Assembly (NCBI GenBank): GCA_016868775.1
Contig: VGFT01000006.1
Span: forward strand, 62,001 to 126,000
DNA length: 64,000 nt
Reading direction: 5' to 3'
Origin: Bacteroidota bacterium
GTDB taxonomy: Bacteria > Bacteroidota > Bacteroidia > Chitinophagales > Chitinophagaceae
Part shown: positions 26,605 through 33,861 of the stretch, in pieces
Layout: the number at the start of each line of letters is the position of its first letter
Numbering within the stretch: the first letter of the stretch is position 1
Program-made: the position numbers and the translations under genes
Notes under the pieces: generated by a model
The model's input: the letters and a program-made list of their open reading frames with translations, nothing else
What the model was told of the DNA's origin: nothing
The model's database searches: none

Positions 26605-26651
26605 AGAGTTTAACGATTTTGAAGAGTTTAAATAGTTTGAAAAGTTTATTA
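26598..26651 (+). repeat. Array of six 9-bp units at the tsaB start (AGTTTRAAN family)
   Basis: Six consecutive 9-bp units read AGTTTAAAG, AGTTTAACG, ATTTTGAAG, AGTTTAAAT, AGTTTGAAA and AGTTTATTA. They contain the stop codon of the preceding gene and the probable TTG start of tsaB. Because 9 is a multiple of 3, the tsaB frame reads them as SLK SLT ILK SLN SLK SLL. No inverted partner arm is seen here, unlike the copies at 16023, 30087 and 30778. Confidence 0.72.
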
Positions 26652-27305
26652 CTGATAGATACGGCATTGGAGACGGCGTCGGTAGCGATTGCGCGTGAAG
26701 GGATGGTGTTGGCCCAACGCCAAAACAGCCGACAGAACGATCATGCAGCTTGGTTGCATACGGCCATACAGGAAGTGATGCAGGAAGTGGGCGTATCCTT
26801 TTCCGAACTGCAAGCCGTTGGCGTTACGGATGGTCCGGGTTCCTACACCGGTTTGCGCGTTGGTTTATCGGCTGCCAAAGGAATATGCTATGCCAAAAAC
26901 ATTCCACTGATCACGGTATCCTCCTTGCAGGTGCTGGCGGGCGCAGTAGCCGAAAAAGCCGAAGACTTGATCATGGCGCTGATCGATGCAAGACGCGATG
27001 AGGTGTACATTGGCGTATTCGATAGAAAATTGAACATCGTTTTACCGGAACAATCGTTGGTAATTACTCCTGAAACATTTCCAGGCTCTTTTGCAAACAG
27101 AAAAGTACTTCTATGCGGAAGTGGTGCCGGTAAAGTGATGAGACTCATAAAAAATAATGATTTTGTATTAGTAGAAATTAAAAATATAAATAAGTACTTA
27201 GCTTATTCTACTTATGAAAAGATAAAAGATAACAAGTTGTCTAACCTGCCGTATCACGAACCTTTATATTTAAAAAATAATTATACTACGCCGAAGGGCA
27301 TATAA
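26637..27305 (+). CDS. tsaB: TsaB, tRNA t6A-synthesis protein (YeaZ)
   Basis: TsaB pairs with TsaD to make threonylcarbamoyladenosine at position 37 of ANN-decoding tRNAs. Signatures are LLLIDTALETASVAIAREG, NDHAAWLH and VTDGPGSYTGLRVGLSAAKG. The protein is about 222 residues from the TTG at 26637. An in-frame ATG at 26586 also exists, but it lies within the previous gene and would prepend repeat-encoded SLKSLTILKSLN residues, so the TTG is preferred. The C-terminal third is unusually rich in Lys, Asn and A/T codons (NKYLAYSTYEKIKDNKL) compared with the N-terminal part. Confidence 0.9.
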   Translation: MKSLLLIDTALETASVAIAREGMVLAQRQNSRQNDHAAWLHTAIQEVMQEVGVSFSELQAVGVTDGPGSYTGLRVGLSAAKGICYAKNIPLITVSSLQVLAGAVAEKAEDLIMALIDARRDEVYIGVFDRKLNIVLPEQSLVITPETFPGSFANRKVLLCGSGAGKVMRLIKNNDFVLVEIKNINKYLAYSTYEKIKDNKLSNLPYHEPLYLKNNYTTPKGI

Positions 27306-27330
27306 TGGTTTTCCGTCTAATGCACTAGTC

Positions 27331-27340
27331 TTGTTAACAA
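27331..27340 (+). promoter_or_regulatory. Perfect palindrome just upstream of the ArsR gene
   Basis: TTGTTAACAA, a 10-bp perfect palindrome, lies 12 bases before the ArsR-family start codon. An autoregulatory operator would sit here. The site is short and could arise by chance. Confidence 0.3.
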
Positions 27341-27352
27341 CGTTAGTCAACC

Positions 27353-27694
27353 ATGAGCAGCAACACACTTCGATTGGCAGAATCAAAGAACAGCAAGAAT
27401 CACATCCCGGTTGATTTGGTCGCATTAAAAAAATCTGCCCTTGTATTGCGTGCATTGAACCACAAGCTTCGTCAACAGATCTTGCGCTTGATTGCAGACA
27501 ACGAAATGATGCCTGTTACGGATATTTATGTAAAGCTCCGGTTGGAACAATCGGTGGCTTCTCAGCACTTGGCGATCTTGCGTAAAGCCGGTTTTGTGAA
27601 AACCAAGCGCGAAGGGAAATTCATCTACTATTCTCCCAACCTTTCCCGCGTACGTCAGGTCAATCAGATCACGCAGACCCTTGCTGGCAACTGA
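27353..27694 (+). CDS. ArsR/SmtB-family winged-helix regulator without cysteines
   Basis: The 113-residue protein has the ArsR core: LRALNHKLRQQILRLIADNE, then the recognition helix region LEQSVASQHLAILRKAGFVK and the wing TKREGKFIYYSPN. It contains no Cys and lacks the ELCVCDL metal-binding motif, so neither thiol-based metal binding nor persulfide sensing of the BigR/SqrR kind is possible. It precedes the persulfide dioxygenase-rhodanese gene by about 50 bases on the same strand, which makes that gene its likely target, though a promoter between them leaves separate expression open. Confidence 0.85.
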   Translation: MSSNTLRLAESKNSKNHIPVDLVALKKSALVLRALNHKLRQQILRLIADNEMMPVTDIYVKLRLEQSVASQHLAILRKAGFVKTKREGKFIYYSPNLSRVRQVNQITQTLAGN

Positions 27695-27718
27695 TTCACT
27701 GATTTTCTATCTCGTTCG

Positions 27719-27726
27719 TACTTTTG
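27719..27726 (+). promoter_or_regulatory. -7 box upstream of the persulfide dioxygenase gene
   Basis: TACTTTTG fits the Bacteroidota pattern TAnnTTTG exactly and lies 21 bases before the ATG at 27748. No clear TTG -33 element is at the ideal spacing, so this rests on one box. Confidence 0.4.
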
Positions 27727-27747
27727 TGGGGTAACCGTAAATGCCCT

Positions 27748-29151
27748 ATGTACATCCAGCAACTTTACACCAGCTGTCTTAGTGAGGCCGCCTATTACGT
27801 CGAAAGCAATGGGGAGGCAGTTGTCATTGACCCCTTGCGCGACATAGATGCCTATTTACAACTGGCGGCTTCCCGCAAGGCAACGATCAAATACATTTTT
27901 GAGACGCATTTTCATGCCGATTTTGTAAGTGGTCACTTAGACTTGGCCAACGCCACCGGCGCGCCCATTATATATGGTCCGAATGCCCAAACAAAATTTC
28001 CCATCAAACAAACCATCGATGGGGAAACCATCCCGCTGGGGGAACTGACCTTTGTGGTGATGCATACCCCGGGCCACACGATGGAATCGACTTGTTATTT
28101 ACTTAAAGACCCCGCTGGTAAGGATCATTGTGTATTTACCGGAGATACATTGTTTGTGGGCGATGTAGGCCGACCGGACCTGGCGCAAAAAGGGGCCGAT
28201 CTCACCATGCAAGACCTGGCCGGAATGCTGTACGATAGCATTCACCGTAAACTCATGCCACTGGCCGATGACGTGATCGTGTATCCGGCACATGGTCCGG
28301 GTAGCGCCTGCGGAAAAAGTCTGGGACCAAACACCTTCAGCACCCTCGGAGAAGAAAAAGCTACCAATTATGCCATGAAGGCCAGTTCCAAGGACGAATT
28401 TATTCTACAAGTAACTGATGGCATCGCTGCTCCACCGCCCTACTTTCCGATCAATGCCCAGATCAACAAAGAAGGATATGATCCGTTGGAGGCTGTGATT
28501 AGCAAAGGCATGCAGGCGCTTTCAGTTGCCGCGTTCAAAGCGAGCATCACCGACAAAACGATTTTGCTCGACACCCGATCAGCTACGGTGTTCACGAAAG
28601 GATTTGTGCCCGGTTCGATCAGCATCGGATTGGAAGGAAGATTTGCTGAATTCGCAGGCGCCCTTCTCTCCTTCGATGCTCCTATGCTGCTGATCACAGA
28701 ACCTGGTAAAGAAGAAGAGAGCATTGTGCGCTTGGCCCGGGTTGGATTTCACCGGATCGAGGGTCACCTGCAAGGTGGTTTTGATGCCTGGGCAAAAGCC
28801 GGCGAAACAATCGATCTGATCATCGATGTGGAAGCAGATGAATTGTTGATGGACATTCCCCACGACCCGAATTTGGTTGTGGTTGACGTACGCAAGGAAT
28901 CGGAATTCGCGGATGGACACCTCGAAAATGCCCTAAACCTACCCCTGAACGAACTCACCGACCCCGGGTCGATGGCCCACCTCGAGGACCAACAAAATCT
29001 ATACGTACACTGTGCCGGCGGATACCGCAGCGTCATTGCCTCCTCTCTGCTGAAACGTCAAGGCTTCCACCAATTGCGAAATGTATTGGGAGGGTGGAAA
29101 GCGATTAAGGAAGTTGAGGACATGAGAAAGTATTTGTCCGGCGTTCAATGA
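27748..29151 (+). CDS. Persulfide dioxygenase-rhodanese fusion (CstB-like)
   Basis: A metallo-beta-lactamase-fold dioxygenase is joined to two rhodanese domains, the architecture of CstB, which oxidises persulfides and yields thiosulfate. The dioxygenase has ETHFHADFVSGH (His54, His56, Asp58), HTPGHTMES and FTGDTLFVGDVGRPDL. The first rhodanese domain (near ILLDTRSATVFTKGFVPGSI) has no active-site Cys. The second has VHCAGGYRS with Cys422. The start is ATG 27748; a TTG 24 bases upstream falls inside the promoter region. The protein is 467 residues. The role would be sulfide/persulfide detoxification in the cytoplasm. Confidence 0.88.
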   Translation: MYIQQLYTSCLSEAAYYVESNGEAVVIDPLRDIDAYLQLAASRKATIKYIFETHFHADFVSGHLDLANATGAPIIYGPNAQTKFPIKQTIDGETIPLGELTFVVMHTPGHTMESTCYLLKDPAGKDHCVFTGDTLFVGDVGRPDLAQKGADLTMQDLAGMLYDSIHRKLMPLADDVIVYPAHGPGSACGKSLGPNTFSTLGEEKATNYAMKASSKDEFILQVTDGIAAPPPYFPINAQINKEGYDPLEAVISKGMQALSVAAFKASITDKTILLDTRSATVFTKGFVPGSISIGLEGRFAEFAGALLSFDAPMLLITEPGKEEESIVRLARVGFHRIEGHLQGGFDAWAKAGETIDLIIDVEADELLMDIPHDPNLVVVDVRKESEFADGHLENALNLPLNELTDPGSMAHLEDQQNLYVHCAGGYRSVIASSLLKRQGFHQLRNVLGGWKAIKEVEDMRKYLSGVQ

Positions 29152-29189
29152 CTGATGTCCAATGTTGTAAGCCGACAGCAGTTCGCCGT

Positions 29190-30077
29190 CTACTCAACGC
29201 TCATCTCCTGCCCCCCATACTCTTTACGCCAATCATACTTCCACCTCCGGTGGCTCCAGAGATAATTGGAGGGATCTTGGCGGATCACGCGCTCGAGTTC
29301 ATCACGGTAACGAGCGGCCAATGCAACCGGTTCTAGTCCCTGTACCGAATCGGCGATGACCCGAATGCTAAAATGATAGTGACCTCTTTTTTTTCGCTGC
29401 ATGTCGTTCAGGATCATCACGGCGTCGGAGCGAATGGCCCCTTTGGCCGGACCCGTCACAAAAGGAGTCATCTTTCCAAATAGGGGCATCCAAAACGCAT
29501 TGGCAGGGTGACCGGGATTTTGATCGGCAGCCAGCGCTATTACATACTGTCCTTTCAATAATTCTTCCCGCTTTTCTTTGAATTGCGTAGCGGCTACCAG
29601 AACCGTCCCGAATCGTTTCCGAAAATCATAATAGATGCGGTCCACCGCCCGGTTCGCGATCGGCATATACACCCCAATAAAAGGAACCTTCAAGTGCAAG
29701 GGGAACAATACGTTCACGTACTCCCAGTTGAATTGATGAAACCCAAACGCGTAAACCGGTTTGCCGTATGATAAAGCCTGATCCAAAATCGAAAAATCAG
29801 CCGAACAGCGTTTCAACGCCGCCGATTTAGAAATCGTGATAAACTTAATCGACTCCACAAAAGCATCGATCATGTTCCGGTAAAACTGCTTGGCAATCAC
29901 CCCCCGCTCCGCCTCCGATTTCGCCGGAAACGCAATTCGTAAATTCTGTGAAACTACCTCCCGCCGATACCTCAGCCCATAATAGATCAATACATAGCTC
30001 AGATCTGAAAACAGATACAATACCCGAAACGGAAGCCAGGAAATCAACCAGAGAAAGGGGTATAAAATGTAATACAT
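29190..30077 (-). CDS. Lipid A acyltransferase-like protein (LpxL/HtrB family)
   Basis: This predicted membrane-bound acyltransferase adds a secondary acyl chain to lipid A or a related lipid. The start at 30077 gives MYYILYPFLWLISWLPFRVL, a typical N-terminal membrane anchor. An earlier ATG (30143) would translate a repeat into QTVQTIQTAQ and is rejected. The HX4E catalytic motif appears as FGFHQFNWEYVN. ALAADQNPGHPANAFWMPLFG and FVTGPAKGAIRSDA match the second and third conserved blocks. The length, about 295 residues, is normal. It shares its strand with yhhN-like and ispG genes, separated by repeats. Confidence 0.88.
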   Translation of the reverse strand: MYYILYPFLWLISWLPFRVLYLFSDLSYVLIYYGLRYRREVVSQNLRIAFPAKSEAERGVIAKQFYRNMIDAFVESIKFITISKSAALKRCSADFSILDQALSYGKPVYAFGFHQFNWEYVNVLFPLHLKVPFIGVYMPIANRAVDRIYYDFRKRFGTVLVAATQFKEKREELLKGQYVIALAADQNPGHPANAFWMPLFGKMTPFVTGPAKGAIRSDAVMILNDMQRKKRGHYHFSIRVIADSVQGLEPVALAARYRDELERVIRQDPSNYLWSHRRWKYDWRKEYGGQEMSVE

Positions 30078-30086
30078 GAAGGAAGA

Positions 30087-30157
30087 AGTTTGGGCTGTTT
30101 GGATAGTTTGGACAGTTTGGGAGTTTGAAGAATTGTAACTCAACTATCCAAACTTTT
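30087..30157. repeat. 9-bp-unit inverted repeat, copy 2
   Basis: Units AGTTTGGGC, TGTTTGGAT, AGTTTGGAC, AGTTTGGG and AGTTTGAAG run from 30087 to 30130. The opposite arm, CTCAACTATCCAAACTTTT, is at 30139-30157. The stop codon of the YhhN-like gene falls in this second arm, and the array reaches to within 10 bases of the lpxL-like start. Confidence 0.7.
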
Positions 30158-30770
30158 CAGTGCGGGACGAAAATACGATTCTGTACTGCGCCCACCCATA
30201 CGTTCCCATCACCCAAAGCGCCGATACCGGAAGGGGCGTATGAAATTTATTTATGGCCAGAATAGAATCCGAAAGCACAAAGAAGGCCGCTCCCCATTGG
30301 TAGCCGATGCTGCCGGCGTGAAGTGCTAAGAGCAACATCGTGGAAATAACCAATCCGTAAGCGATCACCGGTAGTTGCAGTGATCCAAGTAAAGGAAAAA
30401 GTAGGAGGATGAGTCCGCTTAAATACCCCACCACCCCCACCAGGTAAAGTGGTTTAAAGGAAATCCGCGACCGATCCCAAATCCCCCAAAAATGCCGGAT
30501 ATAAAATAGATGAGCCAATAAAAAAGAACCCAATCCCAATACAAACCCATCAATCGGCAACATCAGTACGATATCCCCCACCCAGGAAAAAAACAAGGCA
30601 AACCAAATCCACTTCACCCGTATCCACTTGCTACCCACCAGCAGCCAACCCAATAGAGGCACCAATAACGGCTTGGTCAGATACTCGCCCCAATCCCACC
30701 CAAACAACGACGCACCGATGTTGGAGGCGAGAATCAGGAAGAATAAAACAGATTTATTACGCACATTCAT
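30144..30770 (-). CDS. YhhN/TMEM86-family membrane protein (lysoplasmalogenase-like)
   Basis: The 208-residue, strongly hydrophobic protein has about seven to eight membrane helices. Family positions are visible in SWVGDIVLMLP, FLLAHLFYIRHF and FVLSDSILAINKF, including the paired Asp residues (SWVGD and LSDS) thought to be catalytic in lysoplasmalogenases. Characterised relatives hydrolyse the vinyl-ether bond of lysoplasmalogens; whether this one does is not known. It is flanked on both sides by 9-bp inverted repeats. Confidence 0.82.
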   Translation of the reverse strand: MNVRNKSVLFFLILASNIGASLFGWDWGEYLTKPLLVPLLGWLLVGSKWIRVKWIWFALFFSWVGDIVLMLPIDGFVLGLGSFLLAHLFYIRHFWGIWDRSRISFKPLYLVGVVGYLSGLILLLFPLLGSLQLPVIAYGLVISTMLLLALHAGSIGYQWGAAFFVLSDSILAINKFHTPLPVSALWVMGTYGWAQYRIVFSSRTEKFG

Positions 30771-30777
30771 ATAAAAG

Positions 30778-30880
30778 AAGTTTGAATAGTTTGAGTAGTT
30801 TAAGCAGTTTGAGTTTTAGCAGCTCCTTGTTAAACCAATCAAACTATTCGAACTACTCAAACTTCTTAAACTTTTCAAGC
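30778..30880. repeat. 9-bp-unit inverted repeat, copy 3
   Basis: The left arm (30778-30813) has units AGTTTGAAT, AGTTTGAGT, AGTTTAAGC and AGTTTGAG. The right arm (about 30840-30880) carries CAAACTATT, CGAACTACT, CAAACTTCT and TAAACTTTT, their reverse complements. The pair fills almost the whole gap between the ispG stop and the yhhN-like start. This is the clearest example of the family. Confidence 0.78.
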
Positions 30881-32884
30881 TTACCTCTCCTGCCAGACGC
30901 CCTCTTCTTTCAGTAGGTTGATCAGTTCATCCACGGCCACTTCACTGTTCACATTTTTCTTCACGACTTCCTTGCCTTTGTAGAGGGTGATCTTACCCGG
31001 ACCGCTCCCTACGTACCCAAAATCGGCATCGGCCATTTCACCCGGACCATTCACGATGCAACCCATGATCGCGATCTTCAGTCCTTTCAAGTGATGCGTC
31101 ACCGATCGGATGCGTGCGGTGGTTTCCTGCAGATCAAATAACGTACGGCCACAACTCGGGCAACTGATGTATTCCGTCTTTGAGATCCGCGTACGCGTCG
31201 CTTGTAAAATGCTAAAGGCCGTATTGTTCGTAAATTGATCGATGTTTTGCACCGGCAAATAGGTTCTTCCTTTCACCTGCGTGTTGTCGATGCCCGCCGC
31301 TGCCGAATACCCCAAACAGATTCCGTCGCCCATTCCATCCAACAACAGTGCCCCGGTTTCAGTGGCAAAGTGTATGAGGTGGTCATCTGCCGTCTGCGCC
31401 GAGCTGTCGGTCATCAGTATCACCGGATTTTCTATGCCTCTTGCCATCAATTCCATACACATGCGGCGCACCGCTTGTGCGGCGTTGAGGCGACGGCTAC
31501 TCAAACACAAAACTACGGTTGGGTCGTTGGCCAATTCCTCCAAATGGGTATAATCATTGATCGGCGTATCGTCCGAAAAACAGTCCAACATCACCCAATT
31601 CAATGCGGGATGACGCTGCGTAGAATCCAGATAACCCGTTGCTTCAAACAACGGCGAATAATGGGTAGGATCGGCGACTTGTGCACAGGTATCGGGATAA
31701 GCGATCACCTTCAAGGTGCCGGGCAACGCAAACGGCAATACTTGATTGCCGCTGAAAACATAATCGGCTGCAGCATCTGAAATACTCCATTTATCGGTTA
31801 CGGCATCATAGGTATAGCCGATCGATCGAAGGGTTTCGGGTCGGCTTAGATCGGTGCGACTCAAATCGGCCACCACCACCGGCACTTGCTTATTGCCGAC
31901 TCGATCCACCCCAAAACTGTTACGTCGCTTGTATTCGAACGGAGAATATGGTAACGCAAGAATCGGAGGTACCGGATAGTTGCTTGCGGTTGCACGATCG
32001 TTGTATCGCTTAACGAGATCTCGGCAAACCGGGATCTCAAACTCCGGATCTTCGGTCAAGGATACCCGGATTGTATCGCCAATGCCGTCCTCCAGCAAGG
32101 TGCCAATGCCAATGGCACTTTTAATTCGACCATCCTCACCGTCACCCGCCTCCGTCACCCCCAGATGAAGGGGATAACAAGCACCAAATTCTTCCTGCAT
32201 GTTCCGAACCAAAAGGCGATAGGCCTGTACCATCACTTGCGGATTGCTGCTCTTCATGCTCAGTACGATGTTGTGGAAATCCTCGTACCGGGCGATCCGC
32301 AAGAACTCCATCGCACTCTCTACCATGCCGATCGCTGTATCGCCGTAGCGGCTCATGATTCGGTCGCTGAGCGACCCGTGATTGGTACCGATGCGCATGG
32401 CCGTGCCCTGTTCCTTGCAAATGCGAACCAAGGGGGTAAATCGCTCGCGGATCCGATCGATCTCCTCCGCATACTCCGCATCGGTGTATTCAATCTGTTC
32501 AAACTTCTTTTTATCGACGTAATTGCCCGGGTTCACCCGTACCTTCTCCACGATTCGCGCAGCGATCTCCGCGGCATTCGGAGTAAAATGAATATCGGCA
32601 ACCAACGGGGTAGTGTACCCACGCCGGCGAAGCTCATTCTTGATGTTCAAAAGATTCTCGGCCTCTTTTTTGGATGGTGCCGTGATGCGAACCAGCTCAG
32701 CGCCGGCTTCGATGCAACGAATCGATTGCTCAACCGTGGCCAACGTATCCATTGTATCAGTGGTGGTCATGGTCTGCACCCGAATGGGATTGCCCGCGCC
32801 CAACCAAAGATCACCGATACGAACCGGTAAGGTCTTCAAGCGATGATACGCCGTGAGCGATTCGGTGTACTGTTGCCAAGCCAT
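30881..32884 (-). CDS. ispG: IspG, HMBPP synthase, long form
   Basis: IspG converts MEcPP to HMBPP in the MEP isoprenoid pathway, using a [4Fe-4S] cluster. At 667 residues it is the long form found in Bacteroidota and plants, with an extra domain inserted between the TIM barrel and the iron-sulfur domain (bacterial short forms are near 370). The N-terminal part shows IRVQTMTTTDTMDT, VADIHFTPNAA and KVRVNPGNY. The C-terminal part has the cluster cysteines in SCPSCGRTLFDL and IMGCIVNGPGE. It begins 2 bases from the beta-lactamase gene stop, so the two may be cotranscribed. Confidence 0.96.
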   Translation of the reverse strand: MAWQQYTESLTAYHRLKTLPVRIGDLWLGAGNPIRVQTMTTTDTMDTLATVEQSIRCIEAGAELVRITAPSKKEAENLLNIKNELRRRGYTTPLVADIHFTPNAAEIAARIVEKVRVNPGNYVDKKKFEQIEYTDAEYAEEIDRIRERFTPLVRICKEQGTAMRIGTNHGSLSDRIMSRYGDTAIGMVESAMEFLRIARYEDFHNIVLSMKSSNPQVMVQAYRLLVRNMQEEFGACYPLHLGVTEAGDGEDGRIKSAIGIGTLLEDGIGDTIRVSLTEDPEFEIPVCRDLVKRYNDRATASNYPVPPILALPYSPFEYKRRNSFGVDRVGNKQVPVVVADLSRTDLSRPETLRSIGYTYDAVTDKWSISDAAADYVFSGNQVLPFALPGTLKVIAYPDTCAQVADPTHYSPLFEATGYLDSTQRHPALNWVMLDCFSDDTPINDYTHLEELANDPTVVLCLSSRRLNAAQAVRRMCMELMARGIENPVILMTDSSAQTADDHLIHFATETGALLLDGMGDGICLGYSAAAGIDNTQVKGRTYLPVQNIDQFTNNTAFSILQATRTRISKTEYISCPSCGRTLFDLQETTARIRSVTHHLKGLKIAIMGCIVNGPGEMADADFGYVGSGPGKITLYKGKEVVKKNVNSEVAVDELINLLKEEGVWQER

Positions 32885-32885
32885 A

Positions 32886-33719
32886 TTATCGTTCGCCTTT
32901 TCTGAATCCCAAATGATCCAGGATATCCGTGAGCATTTTTAGTCTGACAGATGCCAGGTCAAGCGTTTGATCGCTCGGTTCTACATTAAGCACGAAAAAA
33001 TAAGGATGATTGTTCTCCTCGATCCAGCCTACGACCCAACCCAGCTGATTCCCGTTTTCGGTTTGACCAAGCCCGGTCTTGTAACCCATCCGATACTTAG
33101 TGTTGCTTTCCTGAAACATGGCACGCTTTACAGATTCCTGATATGATTTATAAAAAGGAAGCTGGTTAAAATAAAGCCGTTTTATAATGCCCAACTGTTC
33201 GTCGGGGGTGACTTTTACGGAGTTGTCCAACCAGAACGAATCAACCGCCGTACGGATTCGAAAGGTATCCTTGGCCGACTTTAATCCGTATTTGAGACTA
33301 TCCAGCCAAACATTCAGGGTGTCTTTGCCGATTCGACGGGCCACTTCCTGATAATACGGAACAGCCGAGACCCGAAACGCCTCGTACATGGTTAGATTCT
33401 TATTCCACTCGGGAATGGCGCGCGTAACCCCATCCCACTGAATAACCATACTGTCCCCCGAAATAACCCCGGTCTGCAATCCAATGAGGGAATGTATGAT
33501 CTTGAAGGTGCTGGCAGGAGAATAGCTGCTGTCGCGGTAACGAGAGAGATTGTAAGTAGTGAATTGTCCGGTTGCATTGTTCATGATCGCAAAACATCCG
33601 TTCACCCCATTGGGTGAAAAAAAAGGTGCCAGCGAGTTATCTTCCTTTACATTATTGCTAACGGTACATGAAAAAAAGACTGAAGTGACGACACAAAAGA
33701 ACAAGATCCAAAGACGCAT
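32886..33719 (-). CDS. Class D (OXA-type) beta-lactamase, predicted lipoprotein
   Basis: This serine beta-lactamase would hydrolyse beta-lactam rings outside the cytoplasm. The signal MRLWILFFCVVTSVFFSC ends in a lipobox Cys. Class D motifs are present: STFK (Ser70, Lys73) in SPASTFKII, the SxV motif as SAV (118-120), FWLDNSVKVTPDEQ in the omega-loop region, and KTG (214-216). The YGN motif reads YGL, so its Asn is replaced. The 277-residue length fits. The gene is chromosomal and sits directly before ispG, with no mobile element nearby, which points to an intrinsic enzyme. The BlaR-sensor domain is a distant alternative, but no membrane protease part is present. Confidence 0.88.
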   Translation of the reverse strand: MRLWILFFCVVTSVFFSCTVSNNVKEDNSLAPFFSPNGVNGCFAIMNNATGQFTTYNLSRYRDSSYSPASTFKIIHSLIGLQTGVISGDSMVIQWDGVTRAIPEWNKNLTMYEAFRVSAVPYYQEVARRIGKDTLNVWLDSLKYGLKSAKDTFRIRTAVDSFWLDNSVKVTPDEQLGIIKRLYFNQLPFYKSYQESVKRAMFQESNTKYRMGYKTGLGQTENGNQLGWVVGWIEENNHPYFFVLNVEPSDQTLDLASVRLKMLTDILDHLGFRKGER

Positions 33720-33733
33720 TCGTTGAATTTTGA

Positions 33734-33741
33734 CAAAGATA
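33734..33741 (-). promoter_or_regulatory. -7 box of the beta-lactamase gene
   Basis: On the minus strand the sequence is TATCTTTG, an exact TAnnTTTG match, 14 bases before the ATG at 33719. A good -33 element is not obvious because a GTTTAGGG repeat lies immediately upstream. Confidence 0.45.
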
Positions 33742-33754
33742 CGGAGGGATGTCT

Positions 33755-33854
33755 AGGGTTTAGGGAACGGGGTTTAGGTTTAGAGTTTAGCCCTGATCTA
33801 TCTCTACTGCCTCATTCCTGTTATGAGCTAAACCCTAAACACTGCTCTCTAAAC
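33755..33854. repeat. GTTTAGGG-type intergenic inverted repeat, copy 2
   Basis: The left arm (33755-33793) has AGGGTTTAGGGAACGGGGTT and further TTTAG units. The right arm (33825-33854) has GCTAAACCCTAAACACTGCT and CTCTAAAC. It occupies the gap between kbl (upstream on the minus strand) and the beta-lactamase gene, where a terminator for kbl would be expected. Confidence 0.7.
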
Positions 33855-33861
33855 AACATAC

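Noticed and set aside
30778-30880. CRISPR array
   Set aside because: Units are 9 bp, contiguous without spacers, and inverted; no cas genes are nearby.
32886-33719. BlaR/MecR-type beta-lactam sensor instead of an enzyme
   Set aside because: There is a lipobox and no polytopic membrane protease domain or BlaI-like regulator; the stand-alone class D fold is the better fit.
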